A stretch of DNA of 64,000 nucleotides from an uncultured Verrucomicrobiota bacterium (GCA_937872895.1 CALMUP010000015.1:1-64000), one strand, 5' to 3'; counted from the first letter of the stretch, positions 1 to 9,503 are shown. Translations and numbers: made by a program. Notes: generated by a model from the sequence alone, not told the origin.

Positions 1-39
1 AAATAACCCTGATTAAACGAACAAGTTGACAGACCACAT

Positions 40-345
40 GCCCGTGTTCCGTAGTTGCCCCTCCTCCCCCTCATCCCCCTCCGTGGTGAAATCCATCTCC
101 ACGGTCCTCCACACCCCTTCCACCTTTTCGCCTGTTTCGCGCCTTTCGTAGTCCCCCCTCCGCGCCCTCTGCGTCCTCAGCGGTTAAGCTTCCGTCCCTC
201 TGGATCGGCTGACCCTCATCGCGCCATCATCTGCTTCCGGCGAATATCGCCGGAACTACAGGAACGTTTTCCACAAACCCGCTCCCCTTCCGCGTATTCC
301 GCGTGTTCCGTAGTGGCCCCTCCTCCGTGGTTCATCAACGAATGC
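40..345. repeat. Gene-free spacer with degenerate nonamer repeats
   Basis: The first 371 bases contain no convincing gene. Two blocks (about 124-187 and 284-340) are runs of 9-bp units with a TTCGCG or TCCGYG core, for example TTTCGCCTG TTTCGCGCC followed by CTCCGCGCC CTCTGCGTC. The same nonamer style recurs at 3855-3997, 7690-7895 and, inverted, at 50656-50683. Long reading frames across it are by-products of the 9-bp (three-codon) period. Function unknown. Confidence 0.6.
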
Positions 346-371
346 ACCAGCACGAGCGGCATGGTTGCGAT

Positions 372-629
372 CTACGGATCGCGCACGATGAACCGCTTGT
401 GCCAGAAGGCGTGACCGGAGCCTGATTTGAAATACGTCTCGAGGGCCAGCGCGGTGGCTCGATCCTGTACCCCGACGTACGCGATGACGCGCCAGGGTGA
501 AAACCGCTTGGTGGAAGGGACAGCACCGCGATTGTGCACCGCAAGGCGTTCGTTGACCGGTACTTCGGTAAAACCGATGTACGTCTTGCCCGGATGGCTT
601 TCACTGCGCAGGAAATAGACGTGGTACAT
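372..629 (-). CDS. GIY-YIG domain protein (distal copy)
   Basis: Small single-domain GIY-YIG nuclease-like protein of about 85 residues. The start MYHVYFLRS leads into a GIY-YIG core in which the usual GIY and YIG strands appear as VYF and YIG (TYIGFT), followed by VNERLAVHNRG, the expected Arg helix region. Such single-domain proteins (UvrC N-terminal/Slx1-like fold) cut DNA; the cellular role of free-standing copies is unclear. Two further in-frame ATGs lie 12 and 21 bases upstream; none has a strong Shine-Dalgarno sequence. It is the second of two GIY-YIG genes on this strand, each preceded by a GAAGC-containing palindrome and by a tRNA-fMet 3' end with terminator. Confidence 0.8.
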   Translation of the reverse strand: MYHVYFLRSESHPGKTYIGFTEVPVNERLAVHNRGAVPSTKRFSPWRVIAYVGVQDRATALALETYFKSGSGHAFWHKRFIVRDP

Positions 630-653
630 GGTCACAGTCATTCCAATCAACTA

Positions 654-695
654 GCCCTGCTACGCCCGGCGGCTTCGCCTGGTGCTTCGCAGGGC
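654..695 (-). repeat. GAAGC-containing palindrome upstream of distal GIY-YIG gene
   Basis: Perfect 7-bp arms GCCCTGC (654-660) and GCAGGGC (689-695) enclose two GCGAAGC-type motifs on the minus strand. A similar hairpin with GAAGC motifs (1090-1120) precedes the other GIY-YIG gene. The shared position and sequence style suggest it is part of the GIY-YIG unit. Confidence 0.5.
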
Positions 696-730
696 ATTCT
701 TCGCAATACCAAGGGCCTGCCATTCGTAGC

Positions 731-758
731 AAAAGGCCCGCACCGAACGGTGCGGGCC
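731..758 (-). terminator. Rho-independent terminator after displaced tRNA 3' half
   Basis: Inverted repeat GGCCCGCACC / GGTGCGGGCC (735-758) with a 4-base loop, followed on the minus strand by TTTT (731-734). It lies just downstream of the orphan tRNA-fMet 3' half, where a terminator of the original tRNA gene would be expected. A second inverted repeat (CATTCTTCGCA, 695-705 and 763-773) surrounds it. Confidence 0.75.
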
Positions 759-771
759 TGCATGCGAAGAA

Positions 772-828
772 TGGTAGCGGGGTTGGGATTTGAACCCAAG
801 ATCCGGCAGCCGCCGGATTATGAGCCCT
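772..828 (-). pseudogene. Displaced 3' half of initiator tRNA gene
   Basis: Positions 772-801 are identical over 30 bp to the 3' end of the intact tRNA-fMet gene (1158-1187), including the T arm, acceptor strand and encoded CCA. The anticodon-loop sequence CTCATAA is also present (about 818-825 on the minus strand), but the anticodon stem is disrupted by an inserted CCGGC/GCCGG hairpin, and the D arm and 5' acceptor strand are missing. It cannot fold as a tRNA. It overlaps the last codons of the neighbouring GIY-YIG gene. Confidence 0.8.
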
Positions 829-1075
829 CAGGGCGAGGTAATCCGGTAATCGTATAAAAACCAGATCCACGACCTTGCCGCTTGAGTTTGTTTTCAAGTT
901 GGCGCGCTGCGCTCAAATCAGGGCATGCTTTCGACCAGATAAGCACCCAGGGACCACGATGTCTCGTCCACGTGGAAACACCCGTGTTGTGGTCGACGAG
1001 ACGGTCCGGAAGATTGCTGGTGCATCCGATGTAGCGACGACCCTCCCTATTCTGTATGACATAAACCGAATACAT
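818..1075 (-). CDS. GIY-YIG domain protein (proximal copy)
   Basis: An 85-residue single-domain GIY-YIG protein beginning MYSVYVIQN, with RRYIGCTSNLPDRLVDHN (YIG strand and the Arg-containing helix) and a C-terminal AARQLENKLKRQ helix. It is complete for the core domain. It lies between the intact tRNA-fMet and a displaced copy of that tRNA's 3' half, and its stop codon falls inside the anticodon-loop remnant. A hairpin with GAAGC motifs lies directly upstream. Context suggests it is the only protein of a tRNA-targeting mini-element; DNA cleavage of the tRNA gene is inference. Confidence 0.82.
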   Translation of the reverse strand: MYSVYVIQNREGRRYIGCTSNLPDRLVDHNTGVSTWTRHRGPWVLIWSKACPDLSAARQLENKLKRQGRGSGFYTITGLPRPEGS

Positions 1076-1089
1076 GCCGTCCTGGTGGC

Positions 1090-1120
1090 TGTCCGCCTTC
1101 GCCGAGGCTTCGGCGGGACA
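1090..1120 (-). repeat. GAAGC-containing palindrome upstream of proximal GIY-YIG gene
   Basis: TGTCCGCC (1090-1097) pairs with GGCGGGACA (1112-1120), with one bulged G; an inner CGCCGA/TCGGCG hairpin lies at 1100-1115. It resembles the palindrome at 654-695 in layout and in GAAGC motifs on the minus strand. Confidence 0.45.
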
Positions 1121-1157
1121 ATGAAAAACCCGCCGGATGTCCGGCGGGCCTTTTCAT
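1120..1157 (-). terminator. Terminator of tRNA-fMet
   Basis: CCCGCCGGA (1130-1138) pairs with TCCGGCGGG (1140-1148); the stem is extended by AATGAAAA / TTTTCATT, so it gives a T run on either strand. On the minus strand it follows the tRNA CCA end directly. Confidence 0.75.
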
Positions 1158-1234
<77 letters not shown>

Positions 1235-1330
1235 GTCAAAAATGCGTCTACTGTTCCTGGTGTTGGACGTCGGGACGTCCGAAGTAGGTGGGAGAGACTA
1301 CGTTTTTTCGCCGAGCTTGCAACTGTTTTT

Positions 1331-1711
1331 TTACAAAAACCGCGTTTCCCATTCCGGCGACGGCAGCGGGCAGGCGTCGAGGCGGCCGAACCAGCGGTAG
1401 CGGTGGCGGGCGATCCAGGCGTAGAGGACGTCGCGGAGTGGGCGCGGGATGACGATAAAGGCGTACAGCAGCGGCCAGGCACCGTCGAGGCGTCGGGCGA
1501 TGCGCAGGGCGGCGGTGCTGCGGTCGTAGCGGAGGCCGTTCTCGATCAGGAGGATGGAATCCGGGGCGGGTCCGGCGGCGAGGCGGCGACCGGGTTCCGA
1601 CTGGAGCGAGGCGAAACGGAACCGGGCGGCGCGGTCGCGGCGGATGATGAACCGCACCGCGCCGTGGCACAGGTTGCAGACGCCGTCGAACAGGATGACC
1701 GGATGTTCCAT
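1331..1711 (-). CDS. DCC-family thiol-disulfide oxidoreductase-like protein
   Basis: A 126-aa protein with the family signature FDGVCNLC near the N-terminus (residues about 8-15), followed by VRFIIRRDRAARFRFASLQSEPGR, as in DUF393/DCC proteins (YuxK type). The conserved Asp-Gly-x-Cys-x-x-Cys suggests a thioredoxin-like redox role; substrates are unknown. A membrane-associating stretch LLYAFIVIPRPLRDVLYAWIARHRYRWFG is typical of the family. It starts divergently from the helicase gene with about 190 bp between them. Confidence 0.88.
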   Translation of the reverse strand: MEHPVILFDGVCNLCHGAVRFIIRRDRAARFRFASLQSEPGRRLAAGPAPDSILLIENGLRYDRSTAALRIARRLDGAWPLLYAFIVIPRPLRDVLYAWIARHRYRWFGRLDACPLPSPEWETRFL

Positions 1712-1901
1712 GTCCCCAGCCTACGCCAAGCGGGGCCGGTTGACCACCCTGCAAGCGCGGACTGCGGGACGGAGGCGGGAACGGGCGGAGCGTTCAACCA
1801 TTGACGGATCGACGGATTTAGCTCATAACCAACGACCAACGCAGCAACGCCCGCACCGAAAAAACCAACCGCGGGCACTTGGAAAGTCCCACGGGTATAT
1901 C

Positions 1902-3692
<1,791 letters not shown>

Positions 3693-3712
3693 CCGGCGAC
3701 GAATGGTACGCG

Positions 3713-3805
3713 ATGGTTGATGGTTGCCCGCCCCGGGCGGATCCGCCTATGGCGGGATGGCTCATGGGTGATGGGTCATGGCTCATGGTTGATGGTTGAT
3801 GGAAG
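3713..3805 (+). repeat. Heptamer tandem repeat (ATGGNTN)
   Basis: Seven consecutive 7-bp units at 3757-3805: ATGGCTC ATGGGTG, ATGGGTC, ATGGCTC, ATGGTTG, ATGGTTG, ATGGAAG. Two more ATGGTTG units are at 3713-3726. Between the blocks are CG-rich short palindromes. It lies immediately after the helicase stop codon. Resembles short tandemly repeated sequences of other bacteria; no coding potential. Confidence 0.7.
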
Positions 3806-3854
3806 AAATGAATCCTCCTGCACCCGGACACCTTGCATCTCCCCGTCCCATCCC

Positions 3855-3997
3855 GGTCTTTCTGCGAGTTCTGCGCGATCAGCGGTCTAATCTCGTCAGC
3901 CGCATCGGTGGGCAATCTCCGTGGTAAAAACCCCCTTCCGGGTATTCCGTGTTTTCCGTAGTTAACTCCATTCCCCTCATCCCCCTCCGTGGTTCAG
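3855..3997 (+). repeat. Nonamer repeat block
   Basis: Part of the 3693-4127 spacer, which has no gene. Units include TTCTGCGAG, TTCTGCGCG, ATCAGCGGT and further along GTATTCCGT GTTTTCCGT, the same 9-bp style as elsewhere in the window. Nothing else is recognisable up to the start of the C39-like gene. Confidence 0.6.
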
Positions 3998-4127
3998 TCC
4001 AACCCGACGAAGCCTGCGTCCTGGCGGACGCACTACGAACGACGTGTCCATCCGCGCTTCCAATTCCCATCCCCTTTTTTCGTGCAACGGCGGGGGGATT
4101 TGCTAGAACACTGGGAATTCGCGCGCG

Positions 4128-4850
4128 TTGAAAACCAAACTCAAACTGCAAATACTCCGCCAGCCCAACGACACGACCTGCGGGCCGACCTGCCTGCACG
4201 CGGTGTACGGCTATTACGGCGACGGGGTGCCGCTGCACACCGTGATCCGCGAGGTCCCCTCGCTGAAGACCGGTGGCACGCTTGGCGTGATGCTGGCGAA
4301 CCATGCGTTGCGCCGCGGGTACCGGGCGACCATCTACTCCTACAACCTGCGGCTGTTCGATCCGACCTGGTTCGCGCTCGAGCGCGACGAGGTGGTGAAG
4401 CGGCTGAAGCGGCAGGCGCGGGTCAAGAAGCGCGAGAAGTTGCAGCGGGCCACCCGGGCCTACATCGATTTCCTGGAGCTGGGCGGCCAGTTGAAGATCG
4501 AGGACCTCACCGCCAAGCTGCTGCGCCGCTACCTCAACCGCGGCATCCCGGTCCTGACCGGACTCAGCGCGACCTACCTCTACCAGGCGCCGCGCGAATA
4601 CGGCCCGAACGATGTGGACGACGATATCCGCGGTCAGCCGGCGGGCCACTTCGTCGTGCTGCGGGGGTATGACCGGCGCAACCGGTCGGTGTACATCGCC
4701 GATCCGCTGGAGAGCAATCCCTACTCGGCGGACCACCAGTACGAACTCGGCATCAACCGGGTCATCAACGCCATTTTGCTGGGCATCGTCACCGATGACG
4801 CGAACCTGATCATCCTGGAACGCGATCGCCCGGCCATCACCACGGACTAA
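4128..4850 (+). CDS. C39-like papain-fold cysteine peptidase
   Basis: A 240-aa protein starting at TTG. DTTCGPTC places the presumed catalytic Cys at residue 18; GHFVVLRGYD supplies His174 and VYIADP supplies Asp192, the Cys-His-Asp order of the peptidase C39-like family. No signal peptide or membrane segment is visible, so it is probably cytoplasmic. A charged helical insertion (about 85-120) separates the two halves. It is the first gene of a three-gene unit; the next gene starts 5 bp after its stop. A role in trimming or transferring a peptide product made by the two downstream ligases is inference. Confidence 0.82.
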   Translation: MKTKLKLQILRQPNDTTCGPTCLHAVYGYYGDGVPLHTVIREVPSLKTGGTLGVMLANHALRRGYRATIYSYNLRLFDPTWFALERDEVVKRLKRQARVKKREKLQRATRAYIDFLELGGQLKIEDLTAKLLRRYLNRGIPVLTGLSATYLYQAPREYGPNDVDDDIRGQPAGHFVVLRGYDRRNRSVYIADPLESNPYSADHQYELGINRVINAILLGIVTDDANLIILERDRPAITTD

Positions 4851-4854
4851 TGCC

Positions 4855-6321
4855 ATGTATCTATTGGTCGTCGTTGACAATCCCAAGTTGTGGCCCCTCG
4901 ACATCCCGAACGTGGAGGTCGTGCAGGCCCGAAAGTACATCACCGAGGAGACGTTCACCCGCATCGGGGACGCCCGCGTGTTCAACCTGTGCAAGTCGTA
5001 CAAGTACCAGAGCACGGGGTATTACGTGTCGCTGCTCGCCGCGGCGCGCGGGCACAAGCCGATCCCGGACGTCTCGACCATCCGCGACCTGCAGTTCCCG
5101 ACCATCGTGCGGCTCGCCTCCGAGACCCTCGACGAGGAGATCCAGAAATGCCTGGCCGACCACAAGGGCACGACCTTCACCTTGAGCATTTATTTCGGGC
5201 GCAACCTCGCCAAACGGTACGACCGGTTGTGCCTCGAGCTGTTCAACCTGTTCCGTGCCCCGCTGCTGCGCGCCGAGTTCGTCAAGGAGGACGACCGCTG
5301 GCAACTCCAGAACATCGGCCCGATCACGGTCAGTGAGGTGCCGGAAAGCCATCACGGGTTCATCGTCGTGGTGGCCTCGGAGTTCTTCCGCGGGCGCCAC
5401 CGCCGGGTGCGGCCGCGCAGCCAGCCGGTGTTCTCGATGGCCATCCTGGCCAGCGCCAACGACGCACATGCCCCGTCGAATCCGCGTGCGCTGGACAAGT
5501 TCATCGAGGCGGCGGAGCAGATCGGCATCGACGCGGAGATCATCGACCGCGACGACTTCTCGCGGCTGCCCGAGTACGACGCGCTGTTCATCCGCGAGAC
5601 CACCTCGGTCACCAACCACACCTTCCGCTTCGCGCGGCGTGCCGAGGCCGAGGGGCTGGTGGTCATGGACGATTCGAAGTCGATCCTGCGCTGCACCAAC
5701 AAGGTGTACCTCGAGGAGCTGCTCACCCGGCACCGCATCCCCACCCCGAAATCGGTGATCGTGCACCGCGACAACCTCGACCTGCTGCCCTACGAGATCG
5801 GGTTCCCGCTGATCCTCAAGCAACCCGACTCGTCCTACTCGGTCGGAGTGATCAAGATCGAAAGCCGCGAGCAGTTGCTGCGCGAAGCGCCCCCGATGCT
5901 GGAGGACTCGGAGCTGCTGATCGCGCAGGAGTTCCTGCCCACCGAGTTCGACTGGCGTATCGGGGTCATCGACGGCAAGGCGTTCTATGCCTGCAAGTAT
6001 TTCATGGCGAAGAAGCACTGGCAGATCGTGCAGCGCGAGAGCGACGGGGTGCAGGAGGGGCGCGTCCAGGCGGTGCCGCTCGGCAAGGTACCCGACTTCG
6101 TGCTCGACGTCGCGGTGCGCGCCTCGCGCCTGATCGGCGACGGGCTCTACGGAATCGACCTCAAGCAGGTGGACAACAAGGTGTATGTGATCGAGATCAA
6201 CGACAACCCGAGCATCGACGCCGGGTTCGAGGATGCGGTGATGAAGGACCGGATCTACCTGACGGTGATGAAGAGCTTCCTGCGCCGGCTGAAGACGCGC
6301 CAGCAGGTGAAACAGCCGTGA
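4855..6321 (+). CDS. RimK-like ATP-grasp ligase with RLAN domain
   Basis: A 488-aa protein. The N-terminal half (MYLLVVVDNPKLWPLDIPNV onwards) matches the RimK-like ATP-grasp N-terminal (RLAN) type. The C-terminal half (about 280-480) is an ATP-grasp domain: PLILKQPDSSYSVGV with the ATP-binding Lys, LLIAQEFLPTEFDWRIGVIDG, and the metal-binding VYVIEINDNPSIDAG. ATP-grasp ligases of this type join amino acids to a carboxylate through an acylphosphate. The gene is separated by 4 bp from the C39-like gene and overlaps the GCS2 gene by 4 bp, so translation is probably coupled. Substrate unknown. Confidence 0.88.
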   Translation: MYLLVVVDNPKLWPLDIPNVEVVQARKYITEETFTRIGDARVFNLCKSYKYQSTGYYVSLLAAARGHKPIPDVSTIRDLQFPTIVRLASETLDEEIQKCLADHKGTTFTLSIYFGRNLAKRYDRLCLELFNLFRAPLLRAEFVKEDDRWQLQNIGPITVSEVPESHHGFIVVVASEFFRGRHRRVRPRSQPVFSMAILASANDAHAPSNPRALDKFIEAAEQIGIDAEIIDRDDFSRLPEYDALFIRETTSVTNHTFRFARRAEAEGLVVMDDSKSILRCTNKVYLEELLTRHRIPTPKSVIVHRDNLDLLPYEIGFPLILKQPDSSYSVGVIKIESREQLLREAPPMLEDSELLIAQEFLPTEFDWRIGVIDGKAFYACKYFMAKKHWQIVQRESDGVQEGRVQAVPLGKVPDFVLDVAVRASRLIGDGLYGIDLKQVDNKVYVIEINDNPSIDAGFEDAVMKDRIYLTVMKSFLRRLKTRQQVKQP

Positions 6322-7541
6322 GCGCGGGGCCGTTGCACCTGTTCGAGGCGATCGGCGTCGAACTCGAATACATGCTCGTGGACGCGGCGACGCTGGACGT
6401 GCGGCCGGCGGTCGATGCGGTGCTGAAGGCACAGGCCGGGTCGTACGTCTCCGATGTCGAGGACGGGCCGATTACCTGGTCGAACGAGCTGGTGCGCCAC
6501 GTCGTCGAGGTCAAGGTCGGTGCACCCGTCGCCCACCTCGACGGGGTGGCGGCGGCGTTCCAGGCGAGCCTCGGGCGGATCCAGGCACTGGCCGGCGCGA
6601 TCGGGGCGCGGCTGCTGCCGACCGCGATGCATCCATGGATGGATCCGGCGCGCGAGACGGAACTATGGCCGCACGAGTCGGCGGAGATCTACCGGATGTT
6701 TGACCGGATCTTCGATTGCCGCCGTCACGGCTGGGCCAACCTCCAGTCGGTGCATGTCAATTTGCCGTTCTGTGGCGACGAGGAATTCGCGCGGCTGCAT
6801 GCGGCCATCCGGCTGGTGTTGCCGCTGATCCCGGCGCTGGCCGCGTCGTCGCCGGTGATGGAGGGCCGGGTGACCGGGGTGCTCGACAACCGCCTCGACG
6901 TCTACGTCAACAACAGCCGGAAGATTCCGCACATCACCGGCGCGGTGATTCCCGAGCGGGTGTTCAGCGCGGCGGACTACAACGCGTTGATCTTCCAGCC
7001 GATGTTCCGGGCCATCGCGCCGTATGATCCGGAGGGTGTGCTGCAGGACGAGTTCCTCAACGCGCGCGGGGCGATCGCGCGGTTCGACCGCGGGGCGATC
7101 GAGATCCGGCTGATCGACGTGCAGGAAACGCCGGCGGCCGACCTGGCCATCGTGGCCGCGGTGGTGCATGCGGTGCGGGCGCAGGCGGAGGGTCGGTATG
7201 CTTCGCTCGCCGCACAGCAGGCGTGGGAACCGGAGCCGCTGCGGGGCATCCTGCAGGCCACGCTGCGCGAGGGTGAGGCGACGATGATCACCGACCGGGG
7301 CTTTCTCGCCGCCTGGGGCATCGAGGGTCCGGCGCGCGCGGGTGACGTGTGGCAGGCGATCACGGCCGACCTGTGTCCGGCGGACCGGGACATCGCTGGT
7401 GCGCTCGCGCACATCCGGCAGCACGGCACCTTGGCGCGTCGCATGCTCCGGCGCTTGTCGGCGACACCGTCCCGCGAAGAACTGGCCGCGCTCTACCGCG
7501 AACTCGGCGACTGCCTTGCGGAAGGACGGCTGCTGGAGTAG
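6318..7541 (+). CDS. GCS2-family carboxylate-amine ligase
   Basis: A 407-aa protein starting at GTG within the end of the previous gene. It matches the glutamate-cysteine ligase 2 (YbdK-like) family: FEAIGVELEYMLVD at the N-terminus (metal/ATP-binding Glu residues), VSDVEDGPITWSNELVRHVVEVKV, NLQSVHVNLPF with the conserved His, and NNSRKIPHITG. These enzymes form amide bonds using ATP; cysteine need not be the substrate. With the RLAN/ATP-grasp protein and the C39-like peptidase it forms a peptide-amidoligase cassette. A free-standing glutathione-type role is possible but less likely given the partners. Confidence 0.87.
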   Translation: MSAGPLHLFEAIGVELEYMLVDAATLDVRPAVDAVLKAQAGSYVSDVEDGPITWSNELVRHVVEVKVGAPVAHLDGVAAAFQASLGRIQALAGAIGARLLPTAMHPWMDPARETELWPHESAEIYRMFDRIFDCRRHGWANLQSVHVNLPFCGDEEFARLHAAIRLVLPLIPALAASSPVMEGRVTGVLDNRLDVYVNNSRKIPHITGAVIPERVFSAADYNALIFQPMFRAIAPYDPEGVLQDEFLNARGAIARFDRGAIEIRLIDVQETPAADLAIVAAVVHAVRAQAEGRYASLAAQQAWEPEPLRGILQATLREGEATMITDRGFLAAWGIEGPARAGDVWQAITADLCPADRDIAGALAHIRQHGTLARRMLRRLSATPSREELAALYRELGDCLAEGRLLE

Positions 7542-7554
7542 CGACGACGAGGGC

Positions 7555-7588
7555 GGGTGTCGGGTTTCAGGTGTCGGGTGTCGGGTTC
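7555..7588 (+). repeat. Short GTCGGGT-type repeat
   Basis: GGGTGTCGGGTTTCAGG followed by GTGTCGGGTGTCGGGT, a run of GTCGGGT-like heptamers just after the GCS2 stop codon. The inverse of the same core occurs inside the cytochrome gene at 23526-23551. Confidence 0.55.
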
Positions 7589-7689
7589 TTGTCAGTCCCC
7601 GCATCCCCGGCGGTTTCGCTTTCCGGTGGCCTTGCATCGACACCGCGCATCCACATTATCAGCCCCATCATGCTACGCGAGGCTACGCC

Positions 7690-7895
7690 CCGACACGTCC
7701 GCGGTTCCTTCCCCTTCCCCTTTTCGCCTGTTTCGCGCCTTTCGTGGCTGATTCGCCGGCTTCCCCCTCCGCGCCCTCTGCGTTCTCTGCGGTTAAATCC
7801 TTCTTCGTGGTTTCCCATCAACGGACGTCATCCGCGCCATTCGCGAAATCCGCGGTCTCCTCGGTTCCACTCCGTGACCTCCGTGGCAAGATCGT
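7690..7895 (+). repeat. Long nonamer repeat block
   Basis: The 7542-7906 spacer has no gene. It carries several sets of 9-bp units: TTTCGCCTG TTTCGCGCC, CTCCGCGCC CTCTGCGTT, CATCCGCGC CATTCGCGA and ACTCCGTGA CCTCCGTGG. This is the longest such block here, and it separates two converging transcription units. Confidence 0.65.
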
Positions 7896-7906
7896 CTCTT
7901 CCGCGG

Positions 7907-8539
7907 TTACAGTTCGCTCGAGGTGAAGCTTTCGTTGGCCATGCCGGTCAGGTGGATGCCGCATTCCTGTTTCTGGTCCTTGCCCTTGGCGGGGTCGAAG
8001 TAGTCGTCATTGATGGGCAATTGGTGTTGCTTGCAGTAGGCGAACAGGCGGCGGGAATCCCAGTCGAGCAGCGGGTGGAACTTGTAGAGTCCGTCGGAGC
8101 GCTGCATGACGAACTGGAACTCCCGGCGGTGGTCGGTCTCGTTGCGCTGCACGCCGGACATCCAGGCCTGGGTGCCGTGGGCGCGGAGGGCCTGTTCGAG
8201 CAGGTCCACCTTGGCCCGTTGCAGGTATTCCTCGGGGGTTTCGGTCGGGTGGTCGGTGCCGACGGGTGGCGCGGGGATGCGGTGCCGTTCGACGGTGATG
8301 TCGAGTTGGCGCATCAGGCGCTCGGCGAAGGACAGGGTCTCGGCATTGTGGCCGGTATCGACGGAGATCACCGGGGTATCCGGCGCGTGCTGCTTGACCA
8401 GGTGGAGCATCACCGCGGAGTACGTTCCAAAACTGGTGGTAAGGACCAAGGTACGGCCCCATTGCTGGCGCGCCCAGAGGATCCGGTCCACCTCGTTCAA
8501 CCCCTCGAGGTATGGATTGGCTTGTTCCAGAGAAATCAT
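7907..8539 (-). CDS. cysH: Phosphoadenylylsulfate reductase family protein
   Basis: A 210-aa PAPS reductase of the adenine nucleotide alpha-hydrolase fold. LTTSFGTYSAVMLHLVKQ carries the modified SGG-type PP-loop, VISVDTGHNAETL the substrate-binding strand, and the C-terminus has KQECGIHLTG, matching the catalytic ECG(I/L)H motif. The paired CC motifs of iron-sulfur APS reductases are absent, so it is of the PAPS type (reducing PAPS to sulfite with thioredoxin or glutaredoxin). It follows a sulfotransferase gene by 38 bp on the same strand, so both genes act on PAPS metabolism. Confidence 0.87.
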   Translation of the reverse strand: MISLEQANPYLEGLNEVDRILWARQQWGRTLVLTTSFGTYSAVMLHLVKQHAPDTPVISVDTGHNAETLSFAERLMRQLDITVERHRIPAPPVGTDHPTETPEEYLQRAKVDLLEQALRAHGTQAWMSGVQRNETDHRREFQFVMQRSDGLYKFHPLLDWDSRRLFAYCKQHQLPINDDYFDPAKGKDQKQECGIHLTGMANESFTSSEL

Positions 8540-8577
8540 GCGCGAAGGTTACGCCATCCCGGTCGGGATTGCAGGGA

Positions 8578-9366
8578 TTATTTCGCGCGAAGCGTGGCTT
8601 CGCTGTCCCACAGGGTTGGCCAATGCAGCAGACGGCACGTGTCGGCGTTGCTGTGCGCGAACACGCGGTCGATCTTCGCCCGGGTGGCATCGGTCAGGTA
8701 CTCGTAGAAGTTGACGGGCGGAGGTTCCAGCAGCGACGGTTGGTAGTCGGGCAGATCAAGGAAGCGGTACACGCGTATCGCGGTGTTTACCGGATCGCTG
8801 AAATAATCCTCGCTGCGCAGGAAGAGCAATTGCTCGCGTGGGAACACATCCATCCACCGCCGCACCTGCGGGGCATACAACCCGTGCGAAATATAGGAGT
8901 GGTTCAGGTTGCGCTCGGCATAGATGCGCGGATTGGCGCGAAGCAGTTGATTGCCCTTCTCCATGCGCTTTGCCTCGACCTTGAGCGCCATGGAGAACGA
9001 CAGGGATTCCACGCCTTGCCGAACGGCATAGCGGTAGTGCGAATAGGCGCGGTCGGTTGGATTGCGAAGCAAGGCGATCATCTTTACCGTGGGCAGGTTT
9101 TCCCTGATCCTTTCTGCCACCAACGGGTGGTGCAGGTAGAAGGGTGACGCCTCGCCGGTGATGTGCCCTGCCGGCCTGGTTGCCCCGTAGTAACCGGAGA
9201 GCAGCGGGAATTGCCGAATGTACCAGTCCATCCCTTGTTCGTAGAACAAATCGAAGAAATGGATATCCGGGCGGATGGCGGGTACAACCCGTGGGTGCTG
9301 CATGATGTAGTCATACAGACTTTGCGTTCCGGCGCGATGGGCGCCGATGACGATGAAGTCGATCAT
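8578..9366 (-). CDS. PAPS-dependent sulfotransferase
   Basis: A 262-aa sulfotransferase-domain protein. FIVIGAHRAGTQSLYDYI corresponds to the 5'-phosphosulfate-binding loop (usually KSGTT; here HRAGTQ). ALLRNPTDRAYSHYRY is the 3'-phosphate-binding motif. The heparan-sulfate N-sulfotransferase-like spacing and EDYFSDPVNTAIRVYRFLDL near the C-terminus support this. Likely sulfates a carbohydrate or other acceptor; acceptor unknown. It is upstream of cysH in the same direction and divergent from pcnB. Confidence 0.87.
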   Translation of the reverse strand: MIDFIVIGAHRAGTQSLYDYIMQHPRVVPAIRPDIHFFDLFYEQGMDWYIRQFPLLSGYYGATRPAGHITGEASPFYLHHPLVAERIRENLPTVKMIALLRNPTDRAYSHYRYAVRQGVESLSFSMALKVEAKRMEKGNQLLRANPRIYAERNLNHSYISHGLYAPQVRRWMDVFPREQLLFLRSEDYFSDPVNTAIRVYRFLDLPDYQPSLLEPPPVNFYEYLTDATRAKIDRVFAHSNADTCRLLHWPTLWDSEATLRAK

Positions 9367-9475
9367 CTAGAACCACGATTTACCGTTGGCAACATTCCCA
9401 CCGGCTACTTTATACATAGCAGATGGTGCATATCAGTAAAAAAGTACCCGGAATTGCCATTCGCGGATTGTGGAG

Positions 9476-9503
9476 TTGAAATTTTCCCCGCGCCGACGAT
9501 ACT
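9476..9503 (+). promoter_or_regulatory. Promoter of pcnB
   Basis: TTGAAA (9476-9481), 16-bp spacer, GATACT (9498-9503), about 57 bp before the pcnB start. It matches the style of other promoters in this window (TTGATG-17-CATACT before kdsD). Confidence 0.5.

Noticed and set aside
55-414. 119-aa open frame across the first spacer
   Set aside because: It is the translation of nonamer repeats; no start signal, no domain, and it runs into the GIY-YIG gene on the other strand.
772-850. Second functional tRNA gene
   Set aside because: Only the T arm, 3' acceptor strand and anticodon loop are present; no 5' acceptor partner, no D arm.
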